Source: Mycobacterium sp. JS623
GTDB taxonomy: Bacteria; Actinomycetota; Actinomycetes; Mycobacteriales; Mycobacteriaceae
Reading direction: 5' to 3'
Assembly: GCF_000328565.1 (NCBI RefSeq)
Contig: NC_019966.1
Coordinates: 2,666,001-2,730,000 of the forward strand
DNA: 64,000 bases
The notes beneath the pieces are model-generated. The model was not told where the DNA came from and searched no databases. It saw only the letters and a program-made list of their open reading frames with translations. Shown here piece after piece: positions 44,067 through 53,546 of this stretch (positions are counted from its first letter, which is position 1; each line of letters begins with the position of its first letter). The position numbers and the translations under genes were made by a program.

Positions 44067-44867
44067 TCAGAACTTTTCGACGACGGTGGCTTGTTCGCGC
44101 TCCGGCGGACCCGTTGTCGTCACGGTGAGGATCAGCCCGATACCGCGGGCGTAGTACTTGTTCTCGCCCGGCCCGGTGGGATCGAGCAGGTCGGAGTCCT
44201 TCGTAACCAGAAGGTCTTTGGCGGGCCCGGTGAGCGGGGTGGTTTCAGCGCCGGCGAGACTGAGCACCTCGCCAGTATCCTCCGCGACACCCTTTGCGAA
44301 CTCCTGCCGATACTGATCGCCGACCTGCGGGTGCGCCGGCATGATGATCCCGGGTAGAGCGCCGTTGACTCCGCCCTCAAACGAGCCCGCGGTGTCCACC
44401 TCGCCGTCCTTGAATTCCTTGGTGGCCTCGGCGAAGTACCAGACATTGCCGTCCCGGTCCTGGGCGTAGTAGTCCAGTGTGTCCTCGAACGGCGCGTTGT
44501 CGACAGTGACGGCGTCGTGGACGACGACGGTGTCGACCCCCATGATGTTCTTGGTGTCCCGGGTGACCTCGGTGGTCGTGCGATGCAGCCCGTCCTGTGT
44601 GGCTGCCTCGTAGATCGTGCGGGTACCCGGTGTGAGCGGGAAGTACGGGTTGTCGATCTTGGTCGTGAAGGCCGACGGATCGATCGTCGGGGAGTAAGGG
44701 TCGGTGATCCTCAACGGACCGGGAGTCGCTGCCGAGGCAGAGGAGGAGTTGCGCGCGGAAGCGGCCGGTGTGCTGGCGGTCGACGGTGTGGACGGGCCAC
44801 TTGCGCACGCCGCGGTCGCCACCGTCAACGACACCGTTGCGGTCACCGCCGATAGACGGGTCCTCAC
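44067..44867 (-). CDS. Predicted exported lipoprotein
   Basis: A 266-residue precursor with a signal peptide (RTRLSAVTATVSLTVATAAC, lipobox-like TAAC with Cys near residue 20). The mature protein has a Ser/Ala/Thr linker and a beta-rich domain opening with DPYSPTIDPSAFTTKIDNPY and containing PLTPGTRTIYEA and WYFAEATKEF. I do not know its role; similar proteins occur in many actinobacteria. GTG at 44867 gives the best signal peptide; a GTG three codons earlier is possible. Directly followed by the proline-rich membrane protein. Confidence 0.7.
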   Translation of the reverse strand: MRTRLSAVTATVSLTVATAACASGPSTPSTASTPAASARNSSSASAATPGPLRITDPYSPTIDPSAFTTKIDNPYFPLTPGTRTIYEAATQDGLHRTTTEVTRDTKNIMGVDTVVVHDAVTVDNAPFEDTLDYYAQDRDGNVWYFAEATKEFKDGEVDTAGSFEGGVNGALPGIIMPAHPQVGDQYRQEFAKGVAEDTGEVLSLAGAETTPLTGPAKDLLVTKDSDLLDPTGPGENKYYARGIGLILTVTTTGPPEREQATVVEKF

Positions 44868-44994
44868 CTCGCACACCCTAACTCCGCGGATGCCCAGTTG
44901 TCTCCCAGCGCTTTTCAGCTTCCGTTAAGGAACTTTCTGCTAAGTGACTTCGGTGCCTGCGCCCGGCCACGCTTCGGCGGTTTCTGGTAGACCG

Positions 44995-45022
44995 GCGATG
45001 ACGACGCGCGCGACGTCATCGC
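44995..45022. terminator. Hairpin downstream of the 45042 gene
   Basis: GCGATGACG (44995-45003) pairs perfectly with CGTCATCGC (45014-45022) around a 10-base GC-rich loop. It lies about 20 bases beyond the stop of the minus-strand gene at 45042. Probable intrinsic-like terminator without a U-run. Confidence 0.45.
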
Positions 45023-45041
45023 AGGTGGCCACCACACCAGA

Positions 45042-45383
45042 TTAGAAGCTGGCGTCGTGCAACAGCGTCGGCGTCGGCGGATTTTGCTGCGTCAGATCGA
45101 GATCGTGCACATCGCGGACGCGTTCGCGGAACCATTGGTGGAACGGAGAATCCGACGACGTGACGGCCTGCATGGCCGTGGGTATGTCGTCGGCCTCCAG
45201 ATACACGATGTCAACGGTGCCGTTCGGAGTCTGTTGCTGCCAGACCGTGTGGTGTTTGAAGCCGGCCTTCTTCCACTCGGTTAGATATTCCGCGCGCTTC
45301 TCCCCATCGAGTGCGCTCATCCACTCCCGGTCCGCTTGCTCCTTGCCAGCCGGTACAGGCACGACAAAGCCGATTGAACTCAT
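45042..45383 (-). CDS. Small hypothetical protein (ferredoxin-like barrel type)
   Basis: A 113-residue soluble protein beginning SSIGFVVPVPAGKEQADREW, with a WQQQTPNGTVDIVYLEADD strand and an FHQWFRERVRDVHDLDL helix. The size and pattern are like dimeric alpha-beta-barrel proteins (DUF6176-type or ABM-like), which often act as small monooxygenases or ligand binders. That is only a resemblance. GTG-ATG adjacent starts exist; the ATG at 45383 is given. Divergent from the transglutaminase/ATP-grasp operon with about 120 bases between. Confidence 0.65.
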   Translation of the reverse strand: MSSIGFVVPVPAGKEQADREWMSALDGEKRAEYLTEWKKAGFKHHTVWQQQTPNGTVDIVYLEADDIPTAMQAVTSSDSPFHQWFRERVRDVHDLDLTQQNPPTPTLLHDASF

Positions 45384-45506
45384 CACTCACCCCCGTGAAT
45401 ATGCGACGCAGCGAGCGTACGCCCGCACCTGCGCGGGCCGGGGACATTCGCCACCCGCAGATCGCGCTGCGATGCGCACCTCCTCACGGTGTGATGGGAT
45501 CTGTCG

Positions 45507-48500
45507 ATGGGCATCAAGGTGGCGCTGGAGCATCGCACCAGCTACACGTTCGATCGGCTGGTGGAGGTCCATCCCCATGTCGTTCGACTGCGCCCCGCGC
45601 CGCATTCGCGCACCCCGATCGAGGCGTATTCGCTGACGGTCGAACCGGCCGATCACTTCATCAACTGGCAGCAGGATGCGTTCGGTAACTTCTTGGCCCG
45701 CCTGGTGTTTCCGAGCCGCACCCGCCGCCTGACCATCAGCGTCGGATTGATCGCCGACCTGAAGGTCATCAATCCGTTCGACTTCTTCATCGAGGACTGG
45801 GCCGAGCGGATCGGCTTCGAATACCCCAAGGCGCTCGCCGAAGACCTCAAGCCGTATCTGCGGCCGGTCGACGAGAACGGTGAGGGCTCAGGGCCCGGTG
45901 ACCTTGCCCAGGCGTGGGTGAAGAATTTCTCAGTCGCACCGGGCACGCGCACCATCGATTTCCTGGTCACGCTCAACCGCGCGGTGAACGCCGACGTCGG
46001 CTACAGCGTGCGGATGGAACCCGGTGTGCAGACACCAGATTTCACGCTGCGCACCGGAATCGGCTCGTGCCGCGACTCGGCATGGCTGCTCGTGTCGATC
46101 CTGCGGCAGCTGGGCCTGGCTGCCCGCTTCGTCTCCGGCTACCTGGTGCAGCTGACGTCCGACGTGGAGGCGCTCGACGGACCGTCGGGCCCCGCCGCCG
46201 ACTTCACCGATCTGCACGCGTGGGCCGAGGTGTACATCCCCGGCGCCGGCTGGATCGGGCTGGATCCCACGTCGGGGCTGTTCGCAGGCGAAGGCCACAT
46301 CCCGTTGTCGGCGACACCTCATCCGGAGTCGGCGGCGCCGATCACCGGAGCCACCGAGCCGTGCGAGACCACGCTGGATTTCTCCAACGTCGTCACCCGC
46401 GTACATGAGGATCCCCGCGTCACACTGCCGTACACCGAGGCGGCCTGGGGAGCGATCTGCGCGTTGGGCGCCCGCGTCGATCAGCTGCTCACCCACGGCG
46501 ACGTGCGACTGACCGTCGGCGGTGAGCCGACGTTCGTCTCGATCGACAACCAGGTCGACCCTGAGTGGACCACAGACGCCGACGGACCGCACAAGAGGGA
46601 GCGGGCCTCCGCCTTGGCTGCCCGGCTGAAGAAGGTGTGGGCGCCGCAGGGGCTGGTGCAACGCAGCCAGGGCAAGTGGTATCCCGGAGAACCGTTGCCG
46701 CGCTGGCAGATTGGGTTGTACTGGCGGCAGGACGGCGAGCCGCTATGGAATGACGAGGCACTGCTGGTCGACCCGTGGCAGGCCGAAGGCGAATTGCCCG
46801 CGCTCGCACCCGATGTCGGCCATCTACTGTTGAACGCGATCGCCAACGGCCTCGGGCTGCCTACAACCCAGGTGCGGCCTGCCTACGAGGACGCGCTGGC
46901 CCGGCTGGCAGGCGCGGTGCGACACCCTGAGGGTGAACCCGTCACTGCGGCAGACGATTTGGAGGCCGACGCTGTCGACGCCCGCACCGCACTTTTGTCC
47001 CGGCTCGAGGAGTCCGTCAGCGACCCCGCCGCACATGTGCTGCCGTTGCATCGCCGCGACGACGGCTCGGGATGGGCCAGCGCCGACTGGAAACTGCGCC
47101 GCGGGCGCATCGTCCTGCTCGAGGGCGAGTCGCCGGCCGGACTGCGGCTGCCGCTGGACTCCATCAGCTGGGAGCCGCCGCGGCCGACCTACGATGCCGA
47201 CCCATTGGCTCGTCGCGCCGCCCTGCCCGCCGAAACCGACGACGAGGCCGCCACGGTCGAGGACGCCGACTCTGCACCCACCACCGCGCTGGTGGCCGAG
47301 ATCCGCGACGGGCACTTGTATGTCTACCTGCCGCCGACCGAGGAACTCGAGCACTTCGTCGACCTGGTCAGTCGGGTCGAAGCGGCTGCGGCCAAGGTCG
47401 ACTGCGCCGTCGTGGTCGAGGGCTACGGACCGCCGCCCGATCCGCGGATCGGCTCGATGACGATCACCCCCGACCCGGGTGTCATCGAGGTCAACATCGC
47501 CCCGACGGCCAGCTTCGCGGAGCAGAAGCGGCAGCTGGAGACGCTCTACGAGGAGGCCCGGCAGGCGCGGCTATCGACCGAGTCATTCGACGTCGATGGC
47601 ACGCACGGCGGCACCGGCGGCGGCAACCACATCACGCTGGGCGGCATCACGCCAGCCGATTCGCCGCTGCTGCGCCGCCCGGACCTGCTGGTGTCACTGC
47701 TGACCTATTGGCAGCGCCACCCGTCGCTGTCGTATCTGTTCGCCGGCCGGTTCGTCGGCACCACCTCGCAGGCGCCGCGCGTCGACGAGGGTCGTGCCGA
47801 GGCGCTGTATGAACTCGAGATCGCCTTCGCCGAGATCGCGCGGCTGGCCTCTGCGCCCGGCGCGACTAAGCCCTGGGTCACCGACCGCGCGCTGCGTCAC
47901 TTGCTCACCGACATCACAGGCAACACGCACCGCGCCGAGTTCTGCATCGACAAGCTCTACAGCCCCGACAGCGCGCGCGGCCGGCTCGGGCTGCTTGAGC
48001 TTCGCGGCTTCGAGATGCCCCCGCACTACCAAATGGCGATGGTGCAGTCGCTTTTGGTGCGGTCGCTGGTGGCGTGGTTCTGGGACGAGCCACTGCGGGC
48101 GCCGCTGATCCGGCACGGCGCCAACCTGCACGGCCGATACCTGTTGCCGCACTTCCTGATTCACGACATCGCCGATGTCGCCGCCGATCTGCGTGCGCAT
48201 GACATCAACTTCGACACCAGCTGGCTCGATCCGTTCACCGAGTTCCGGTTCCCGCGCATCGGCACCGCGGTGTTCGATGGTGTCGAGATCGAATTGCGTG
48301 GCGCGATCGAACCGTGGAACGTGCTCGGCGAGGAGTCCACCGCAGGCGGCACCGCGCGGTACGTCGATTCGTCGATAGAGCGCATCCAGGTCCGGCTGAT
48401 CGGGGCGGACCGGCATCGCTACGTCGTCACCGCCAACGGCTACCCGATCCCGCTACTCGCTACCGACAACCCCGACGTCCAGGTCGGCGGCGTCCGATTC

Positions 48501-48824
48501 CGGGCCTGGCAGCCGCCGAGCGCGCTGCACCCGACCATCACCGTCGACGCGCCGTTGCGCTTCGAGCTCGTCGACACCGTGACGGAAATGTCACGCGGCG
48601 GCTGCACCTACCACGTGTCACACCCGGGCGGCCGCGCCTACGACGCCCCACCGGTCAACGCGGTGGAGGCGGAGTCCCGGCGGGGTCGGCGCTTCGACGG
48701 AACGGGCTTCACCCCCGGCAAGGTGGACATGTCGGACATTCGGGAGAAGCAGGCGCGCCAATCAACCGATATCGGCGCGCCCGGCATTCTCGACCTGCGA
48801 CGGGTGCGTACCGTTCTGCAGTGA
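45507..48824 (+). CDS. Giant transglutaminase-like protein with DUF2126
   Basis: An 1105-residue protein. An N-terminal beta domain (residues 1-170) resembles the bacterial transglutaminase N-region. The transglutaminase-like core follows with Cys188 (GSCRDSAWLL), His237 (LHAWAEVY) and Asp253 (GLDPTSGL). From about residue 340 to the end is the large DUF2126 region, including GGEPTFVSIDN, an IEVNIAPTASFAEQK segment, GGTGGGNHITLGG and RPDLLVSLLTYWQRHPSLSY. It corresponds to Rv2566. DUF2126 has ATP-grasp/amidoligase-like appearance, but I cannot confirm the fold. The stop overlaps the next start by one base (TGATG). Confidence 0.9.
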   Translation: MGIKVALEHRTSYTFDRLVEVHPHVVRLRPAPHSRTPIEAYSLTVEPADHFINWQQDAFGNFLARLVFPSRTRRLTISVGLIADLKVINPFDFFIEDWAERIGFEYPKALAEDLKPYLRPVDENGEGSGPGDLAQAWVKNFSVAPGTRTIDFLVTLNRAVNADVGYSVRMEPGVQTPDFTLRTGIGSCRDSAWLLVSILRQLGLAARFVSGYLVQLTSDVEALDGPSGPAADFTDLHAWAEVYIPGAGWIGLDPTSGLFAGEGHIPLSATPHPESAAPITGATEPCETTLDFSNVVTRVHEDPRVTLPYTEAAWGAICALGARVDQLLTHGDVRLTVGGEPTFVSIDNQVDPEWTTDADGPHKRERASALAARLKKVWAPQGLVQRSQGKWYPGEPLPRWQIGLYWRQDGEPLWNDEALLVDPWQAEGELPALAPDVGHLLLNAIANGLGLPTTQVRPAYEDALARLAGAVRHPEGEPVTAADDLEADAVDARTALLSRLEESVSDPAAHVLPLHRRDDGSGWASADWKLRRGRIVLLEGESPAGLRLPLDSISWEPPRPTYDADPLARRAALPAETDDEAATVEDADSAPTTALVAEIRDGHLYVYLPPTEELEHFVDLVSRVEAAAAKVDCAVVVEGYGPPPDPRIGSMTITPDPGVIEVNIAPTASFAEQKRQLETLYEEARQARLSTESFDVDGTHGGTGGGNHITLGGITPADSPLLRRPDLLVSLLTYWQRHPSLSYLFAGRFVGTTSQAPRVDEGRAEALYELEIAFAEIARLASAPGATKPWVTDRALRHLLTDITGNTHRAEFCIDKLYSPDSARGRLGLLELRGFEMPPHYQMAMVQSLLVRSLVAWFWDEPLRAPLIRHGANLHGRYLLPHFLIHDIADVAADLRAHDINFDTSWLDPFTEFRFPRIGTAVFDGVEIELRGAIEPWNVLGEESTAGGTARYVDSSIERIQVRLIGADRHRYVVTANGYPIPLLATDNPDVQVGGVRFRAWQPPSALHPTITVDAPLRFELVDTVTEMSRGGCTYHVSHPGGRAYDAPPVNAVEAESRRGRRFDGTGFTPGKVDMSDIREKQARQSTDIGAPGILDLRRVRTVLQ

Positions 48825-51463
48825 TGGCACTTCCCGCACCGAACACGCACGACATCGACAACCTGCTCGCCCGGTACCGGGCCGCGCGTTCACAGCAGGC
48901 GCTTTTCGACGTGCGCGGCGACGGGGCGAGCACCGGATACGACGAATTCGTCGACGCGGCAGGCGATGTCCGGCCCGCCTGGCAGGAACTGGCCGAATGC
49001 GTCGGCGAGCGCGGCCGGGGTGGGTTGGCCCAGCTGCGGTCGATCGTCCGGAGCCTGGTCGACAACGACGGCATCACCTACATCGAGGTGGACAGGCACG
49101 GCGAGGCTGTGACGAACGGCGACGGCACCGCGGAGCCTGGGCCGTGGCACCTCGATGCGCTACCGCTCGTGCTGTCCTCCGCTGACTGGGATGTCCTGGA
49201 GTCGGGGTTGGTGCAGCGCTCCCGGTTGCTCGACGCGGTGCTGACCGATCTGTACGGCCCGCGGGTTTCGGTGACCGGCGGCGTGCTGCCGCCCCAGCTG
49301 CTGTTCGCGCACCCCGGCTACGTCAGGGCGGCCCGCGGTATCGAGGTGCCCGGTCGTCATCAGCTCTTCCTGCACGGCTGCGACGTGAGTCGGGCCGCCG
49401 ATGGCAGCTTCCTGGTGAACGCCGACTGGACCCAGGCGCCGTCGGGTGCGGGTTACGCGTTGGCCGATCGGCGAGTGATCGCGCACGCCATCCCAGACCT
49501 ATACGAGCGGATCGGGCCGCGGCCGGCCTCGCCTTGGGCGCAGGCGTTGCGGCTGGCGCTAATCGATGCGGCCCCCGAGTCGGCCGAGGAGCCGGTGGTG
49601 GTGGTGCTCAGCCCGGGCATTCATTCAGAGACCGCGTTCGATCAGGCCTACCTGGCCAGCGTGCTGGGCTTCCCATTGGTCGAGAGCGCCGACCTGGTGG
49701 TGCGCGACGGCAAGCTGTGGATGCGATCGATGGGCACGCTCAAACGCGTCGACGTCGTGTTGCGCCGAGTCGACGCGGAATACGCCGATCCGCTTGACCT
49801 GCGGGCGGATTCGCGTCTGGGCGTGGTCGGCTTGGTCGAGGTATTGCGCCGCGGTGCGGTGACGGTCGTCAACAGTTTGGGCAGTGGAATCCTGGAAAGC
49901 CCTGGGCTGCTTCGGTTTTTGCCCGAAATGGCCGAACGGCTGCTGGGGGAGACGCCGCTACTGCAGACCGCGCCGGTGTATTGGGGCGGCATCAACACCG
50001 AACGCTCGCATCTGCTGACAAACCTGTCGGCGCTGCTGATCAGGTCGGTGTTTGGTGGCGACCCGATCGTCGGACCGGCGTTATCGTCCGCGCAGCGCAA
50101 AGATTTGGGAGCCCGCATCGAAGCCACACCGTGGCAATGGGTGGGCCAGGAGTTGCCGCAGTTCTCGTCAGCGCCCACCGACCATTACCCGGGCGGGCTG
50201 TCGTCTGGCCGCGTCGGCATGCGACTGTTCACCGTGTCGCAACGCAGCGGCTATGCGCCGATGATCGGAGGTCTGGGTTATCTGCTGGCGCCAGGCAATG
50301 CCGCCTATCGGTTGAATACCGTTGCAGCCAAAGATATCTGGGTGCGCACCCCGACACGGGTGACCGTCGAGCTGGTTCCGAGCGCGGCTGAACAACCGGC
50401 GATGACGCCCAGCCCGACGCGGGCGGTCAGCTCGCCGCGTGTGTTGTCCGATCTATTCTGGATGGGCCGCTACGCCGAACGCGCCGAGAACATGGCCCGA
50501 CTACTCACCGTCACCCGCGAGCGCTATCACGAATTCCGGTATCGCCGCGAGATGGAAGGCAGCGAGTGCGTGCCGGTGCTGCTCGCCACGCTCGGGCACA
50601 TCACGGGGACCGACACCGGCGCGGCCGGTGATTACGCCGAGATGGTCGCGACAGCCCAGAGCACGCTGTGGTCGCTGACCGCCGACAGGCACCGGGCCGG
50701 GTCGCTGGCGCAATCGGTCGAACGGCTGGGGCTGGCCGCCCGCGCCGTGCGTGACCAGATGTCCAACGACACGTGGATGGTGCTGGCTGCCGTCGAGCGC
50801 GCGCTGTTGTATGCGCCGGATATGCCGCCCGAATCACAGACCGAGGGTGAGGCGTTCCTGTCGTCGACGAACAACCTGACGCTCGCCGGGATGCTGGCGC
50901 TGTCCGGCGTCGCCGCCGAGTCGATGGTGCAGGACGTCGGCTGGACGATGATGGACATCGGCAAACGAATCGAACGCGGGCTGGCCCTAACGGCGCTGCT
51001 GCGTGCGACGTTGACGACAGTTCGTAGCGTGGGCGCAGAGCAAACAATCACCGAGTCGGCGCTGGTGGCTTGCGAATCGTCGGTCATCTACCGGCGTCGC
51101 ATGCTGGGCAAGGTTAGTGTGGCTGCTGTGGCGGACCTGGTGTTGTTCGACACCGAGAACCCGCGGTCGCTGGTCTACCAACTCGAGCGGCTGCGGGCGG
51201 ACCTGAAGGCGCTCCCCGCATCGTCCGGGTCGTCGCGGCCTGAGCGACTGGTCGACGACCTTGCCACGCGATTGCGCCGGATCGATCCCGCGGACCTGGA
51301 AGTGGTCACCGCGGACGGTAGGCGGGCCGAACTGGCCGACCTGCTCGACGGGATGCACCGGGATTTGCGCGAGCTGTCCGGTGTCATCACCTCAACGCAC
51401 CTCTCGCTGCCCGGTGGCATGCAGCATCTCTGGGGTGCCGGCGAACGGCGCCTGGTCCCGTGA
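48824..51463 (+). CDS. Circularly permuted ATP-grasp and alpha-E domain protein
   Basis: An 879-residue protein with two parts. Residues about 70-500 are a circularly permuted type 2 ATP-grasp (GRHQLFLHGCDVSRAADGSF, RVDVVLRRVDAEY, then VWGGIN-like YWGGINTERSHLL), a fold that ligates carboxylates to amines at the cost of ATP. From about 535 on (RVLSDLFWMGRYAERAENMARLL) is the all-helical alpha-E domain, usually found with such ligases. It corresponds to Rv2567. Translation is coupled on both sides by overlapping codons. The substrate is unknown; a peptide or amide conjugate is the inference. Confidence 0.9.
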   Translation: MALPAPNTHDIDNLLARYRAARSQQALFDVRGDGASTGYDEFVDAAGDVRPAWQELAECVGERGRGGLAQLRSIVRSLVDNDGITYIEVDRHGEAVTNGDGTAEPGPWHLDALPLVLSSADWDVLESGLVQRSRLLDAVLTDLYGPRVSVTGGVLPPQLLFAHPGYVRAARGIEVPGRHQLFLHGCDVSRAADGSFLVNADWTQAPSGAGYALADRRVIAHAIPDLYERIGPRPASPWAQALRLALIDAAPESAEEPVVVVLSPGIHSETAFDQAYLASVLGFPLVESADLVVRDGKLWMRSMGTLKRVDVVLRRVDAEYADPLDLRADSRLGVVGLVEVLRRGAVTVVNSLGSGILESPGLLRFLPEMAERLLGETPLLQTAPVYWGGINTERSHLLTNLSALLIRSVFGGDPIVGPALSSAQRKDLGARIEATPWQWVGQELPQFSSAPTDHYPGGLSSGRVGMRLFTVSQRSGYAPMIGGLGYLLAPGNAAYRLNTVAAKDIWVRTPTRVTVELVPSAAEQPAMTPSPTRAVSSPRVLSDLFWMGRYAERAENMARLLTVTRERYHEFRYRREMEGSECVPVLLATLGHITGTDTGAAGDYAEMVATAQSTLWSLTADRHRAGSLAQSVERLGLAARAVRDQMSNDTWMVLAAVERALLYAPDMPPESQTEGEAFLSSTNNLTLAGMLALSGVAAESMVQDVGWTMMDIGKRIERGLALTALLRATLTTVRSVGAEQTITESALVACESSVIYRRRMLGKVSVAAVADLVLFDTENPRSLVYQLERLRADLKALPASSGSSRPERLVDDLATRLRRIDPADLEVVTADGRRAELADLLDGMHRDLRELSGVITSTHLSLPGGMQHLWGAGERRLVP

Positions 51464-52383
51464 CCGACGGCCCCATCGCGTCGGCGTCCAGTCGGTGCTA
51501 CCAGATCTCGCACAGCACGGTGTACCGGTACTCAGACATCGTCACCAGTTCGTACGGCCGCGGCTTCCTGACCCCGCGCGACTCACCGCGGCAGCGGTGC
51601 CTGTCGCACGAGCTGATCATCGAACCCGAGGCCGCCGACAGCTCCACCAGCCCCGACGGCTACGGCAACATCAGCTCGTATTTCCATGTCACCGAACGCC
51701 ATAACACACTGTCGATTCGCAGCGACTCTGTGGTCGAGGTCGATCCACCACCGCCCGAGCTGTATGGCGGCGGGTCAGCACGCGCACCGTGGGAGATCGC
51801 GCGGCCGGTCGGCGTGGACGGCGCGCTGGCCATCGAGTTCACGCTCGACCTTCAGCCGCCGGAGATCACCGACGAGCTACGTGCCTATGCCGCACCGAGT
51901 TTCGAACCTGGCCGGCCTTTGATCGAGGTGCTTCGCGACCTGACGTCGCGGATCTTCACCGACTTCACATATCGGTCCGGGTCGACGACGGTGTCCACTG
52001 GAGTCGGCGAGGTTTTGGCGGCGCGGGAAGGGGTATGTCAGGACTTCGCGCGACTCGCGATCGCCTGTCTGCGTGCCAACGGGTTGGCCGCCAGTTATGT
52101 ATCGGGATACCTGGCGACCGACCCGCCGCCGGGGAAGGAACGCATGATCGGCATTGACGCGACGCACGCGTGGGCGTCGGTGTGGACCCCGCAGAACCAG
52201 TGGCTGGGTCTGGATCCCACCAACGACCAGATGGTCGACGAGCGGTATATCTTCGTAGGATTCGGCCGCGACTACGCGGATGTGCCGCCGCTGCGCGGCA
52301 TCATCTACACCGACGCCGACAGCAGCGTGATCGATGTCTCCGTGGACGTAGCGCCGTGTGACGGCGGAGTGCTGCGTGCGTGA
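51460..52383 (+). CDS. Transglutaminase-like cysteine protein
   Basis: A 307-residue bacterial transglutaminase-like protein. The N-terminal beta domain (YQISHSTVYRYSDIVTSSYGRGFL) is followed by the papain-like core with Cys193 (EGVCQDFARL), His236 (ATHAWASVW) and Asp252 (GLDPTND), all three catalytic residues present. Members act as amidases, proteases or cross-linkers. It corresponds to Rv2569c. It overlaps the upstream ATP-grasp gene by 4 bases and the downstream peptidase gene by 8. It may remove or transfer what the ATP-grasp protein attaches; that is inference. Confidence 0.9.
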   Translation: MTDGPIASASSRCYQISHSTVYRYSDIVTSSYGRGFLTPRDSPRQRCLSHELIIEPEAADSSTSPDGYGNISSYFHVTERHNTLSIRSDSVVEVDPPPPELYGGGSARAPWEIARPVGVDGALAIEFTLDLQPPEITDELRAYAAPSFEPGRPLIEVLRDLTSRIFTDFTYRSGSTTVSTGVGEVLAAREGVCQDFARLAIACLRANGLAASYVSGYLATDPPPGKERMIGIDATHAWASVWTPQNQWLGLDPTNDQMVDERYIFVGFGRDYADVPPLRGIIYTDADSSVIDVSVDVAPCDGGVLRA

Positions 52384-53401
52384 TTTCATCTGCCCGACCT
52401 GCGGCCAGCGCCTGGCCTTCGAGAATTCGTTGTGCCTGAATTGCGGTAGCGCACTGGGCTTTTCGTTGACCGACATGGCCCTGCTGGTCATTGCGCCAGG
52501 AGAGGAGAGCGAGCACGGCGGCGCGGTGGACGAAAACCAATACCAACTGTGCGCGAACCTGTATCTGGCCGAATGCAATTGGCTGGTCCGAAAGGGACCC
52601 ATCAGACAGCTGTGCGCCTCCTGCCGTCTCACCCGAACACGGCCCAATGATGCCGACAGCAAGGCGCTCGCGGCATTCGCGGCCGCCGAGAAAGCCAAAC
52701 GGCGGTTGATCGCGGAACTGCACGAGTTGAAACTGCCAATTGTTGGCCGCGATGAGGACCCGCAGTACGGCCTGGCGTTCGACCTACTGTCCAGTGAGCA
52801 GGAGAAGGTTTTCACCGGGCATGCGAATGGGGTCATCACGCTAGACCTCGCAGAGGGCGATGACGTCCATCGCGAACAGCTACGGGTCTCGATGGACGAG
52901 CCGTATCGCACATTGCTCGGACATTTCCGCCACGAGATCGGCCACTACTACTTCTACCGGCTCGTCGAGCCGTCGGAGGCATACGCGGCGCGGTTCCGGG
53001 AACTGTACGGCGACCCGAACGCCGACTACCAGGCGGCGCTGGATCGGCATTACAACGAGGGCGCGCCGCCTGGCTGGGAGGACACCCACGTGTCGTCCTA
53101 CGCCACGATGCACCCCGCCGAGGACTGGGCCGAGACGTTCGCGCACTATCTGCACATCCGTGACACGCTGGATACCGCCGCCGCGTTCGGTTTCGCGCAG
53201 GCCGCCGCGACGTTCGAGCGAGGAGTGGTAGGCCCCAGCGGGTTTGACGCGATCATCGACATGTGGTTGCCGTTGGCATGGGCGCTGAACATGATCAACC
53301 GCTCGATGGGTAAAGAGGACCTCTACCCGTTCGTGCTGCCTCCCGCGGTGCTGGAGAAGATGCGGTTCATCCACACGGTCATCGAGGAAACCACCTCCTG
53401 A
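52376..53401 (+). CDS. Zinc-ribbon metallopeptidase-family protein
   Basis: A 341-residue protein. The N-terminus is a zinc ribbon (CPTC at 6-9 and CLNC at 20-23), with a further CASC pair around residue 83. The catalytic-looking HEIGHYY is at 186-192 (HExxH), followed by a possible third ligand in EDWAETFAHYLHI. It is of the putative zinc-binding metallopeptidase family (Rv2568c type). The GTG at 52376 overlaps the upstream stop by 8 bases. As the fourth gene in the overlapping operon it is the likely peptidase partner, a place taken by the proteasome-like Anbu in related operons of other bacteria. Confidence 0.88.
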   Translation: MRDFICPTCGQRLAFENSLCLNCGSALGFSLTDMALLVIAPGEESEHGGAVDENQYQLCANLYLAECNWLVRKGPIRQLCASCRLTRTRPNDADSKALAAFAAAEKAKRRLIAELHELKLPIVGRDEDPQYGLAFDLLSSEQEKVFTGHANGVITLDLAEGDDVHREQLRVSMDEPYRTLLGHFRHEIGHYYFYRLVEPSEAYAARFRELYGDPNADYQAALDRHYNEGAPPGWEDTHVSSYATMHPAEDWAETFAHYLHIRDTLDTAAAFGFAQAAATFERGVVGPSGFDAIIDMWLPLAWALNMINRSMGKEDLYPFVLPPAVLEKMRFIHTVIEETTS

Positions 53402-53427
53402 CTTGCCGCGAGTGTGCGAGAACTTCC

Positions 53428-53488
53428 GCGAGCGACCGTGTCTGTACGTCGACACGCCGGAGATTGGTGTGCAAATGCGGTCGCTCGC
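53428..53488. terminator. Long-looped palindrome, copy 2 of a dispersed repeat
   Basis: Arms GCGAGCGACCG (53428-53438) and CGGTCGCTCGC (53478-53488) enclose a 39-base loop with the internal hairpin CGTGTC...GACACG. It is the same element as at 14808-14870: identical arms, the same loop length, and only a handful of differences apart from a variable 12-base stretch. It lies downstream of the metallopeptidase gene, facing a convergent gene. Confidence 0.6.
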
Positions 53489-53546
53489 AGTGATGACGGG
53501 AAAAGACGGGAACGACCGTCAACCTGACCATGGGCAGCCTCGACGA

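Noticed and set aside
48314..48823. An N-terminal extension of the ATP-grasp protein into the upstream gene
   Set aside because: The ATG at 48824 overlaps the upstream stop (TGATG), and the extension is Arg-rich noise in a shifted frame of the DUF2126 gene.
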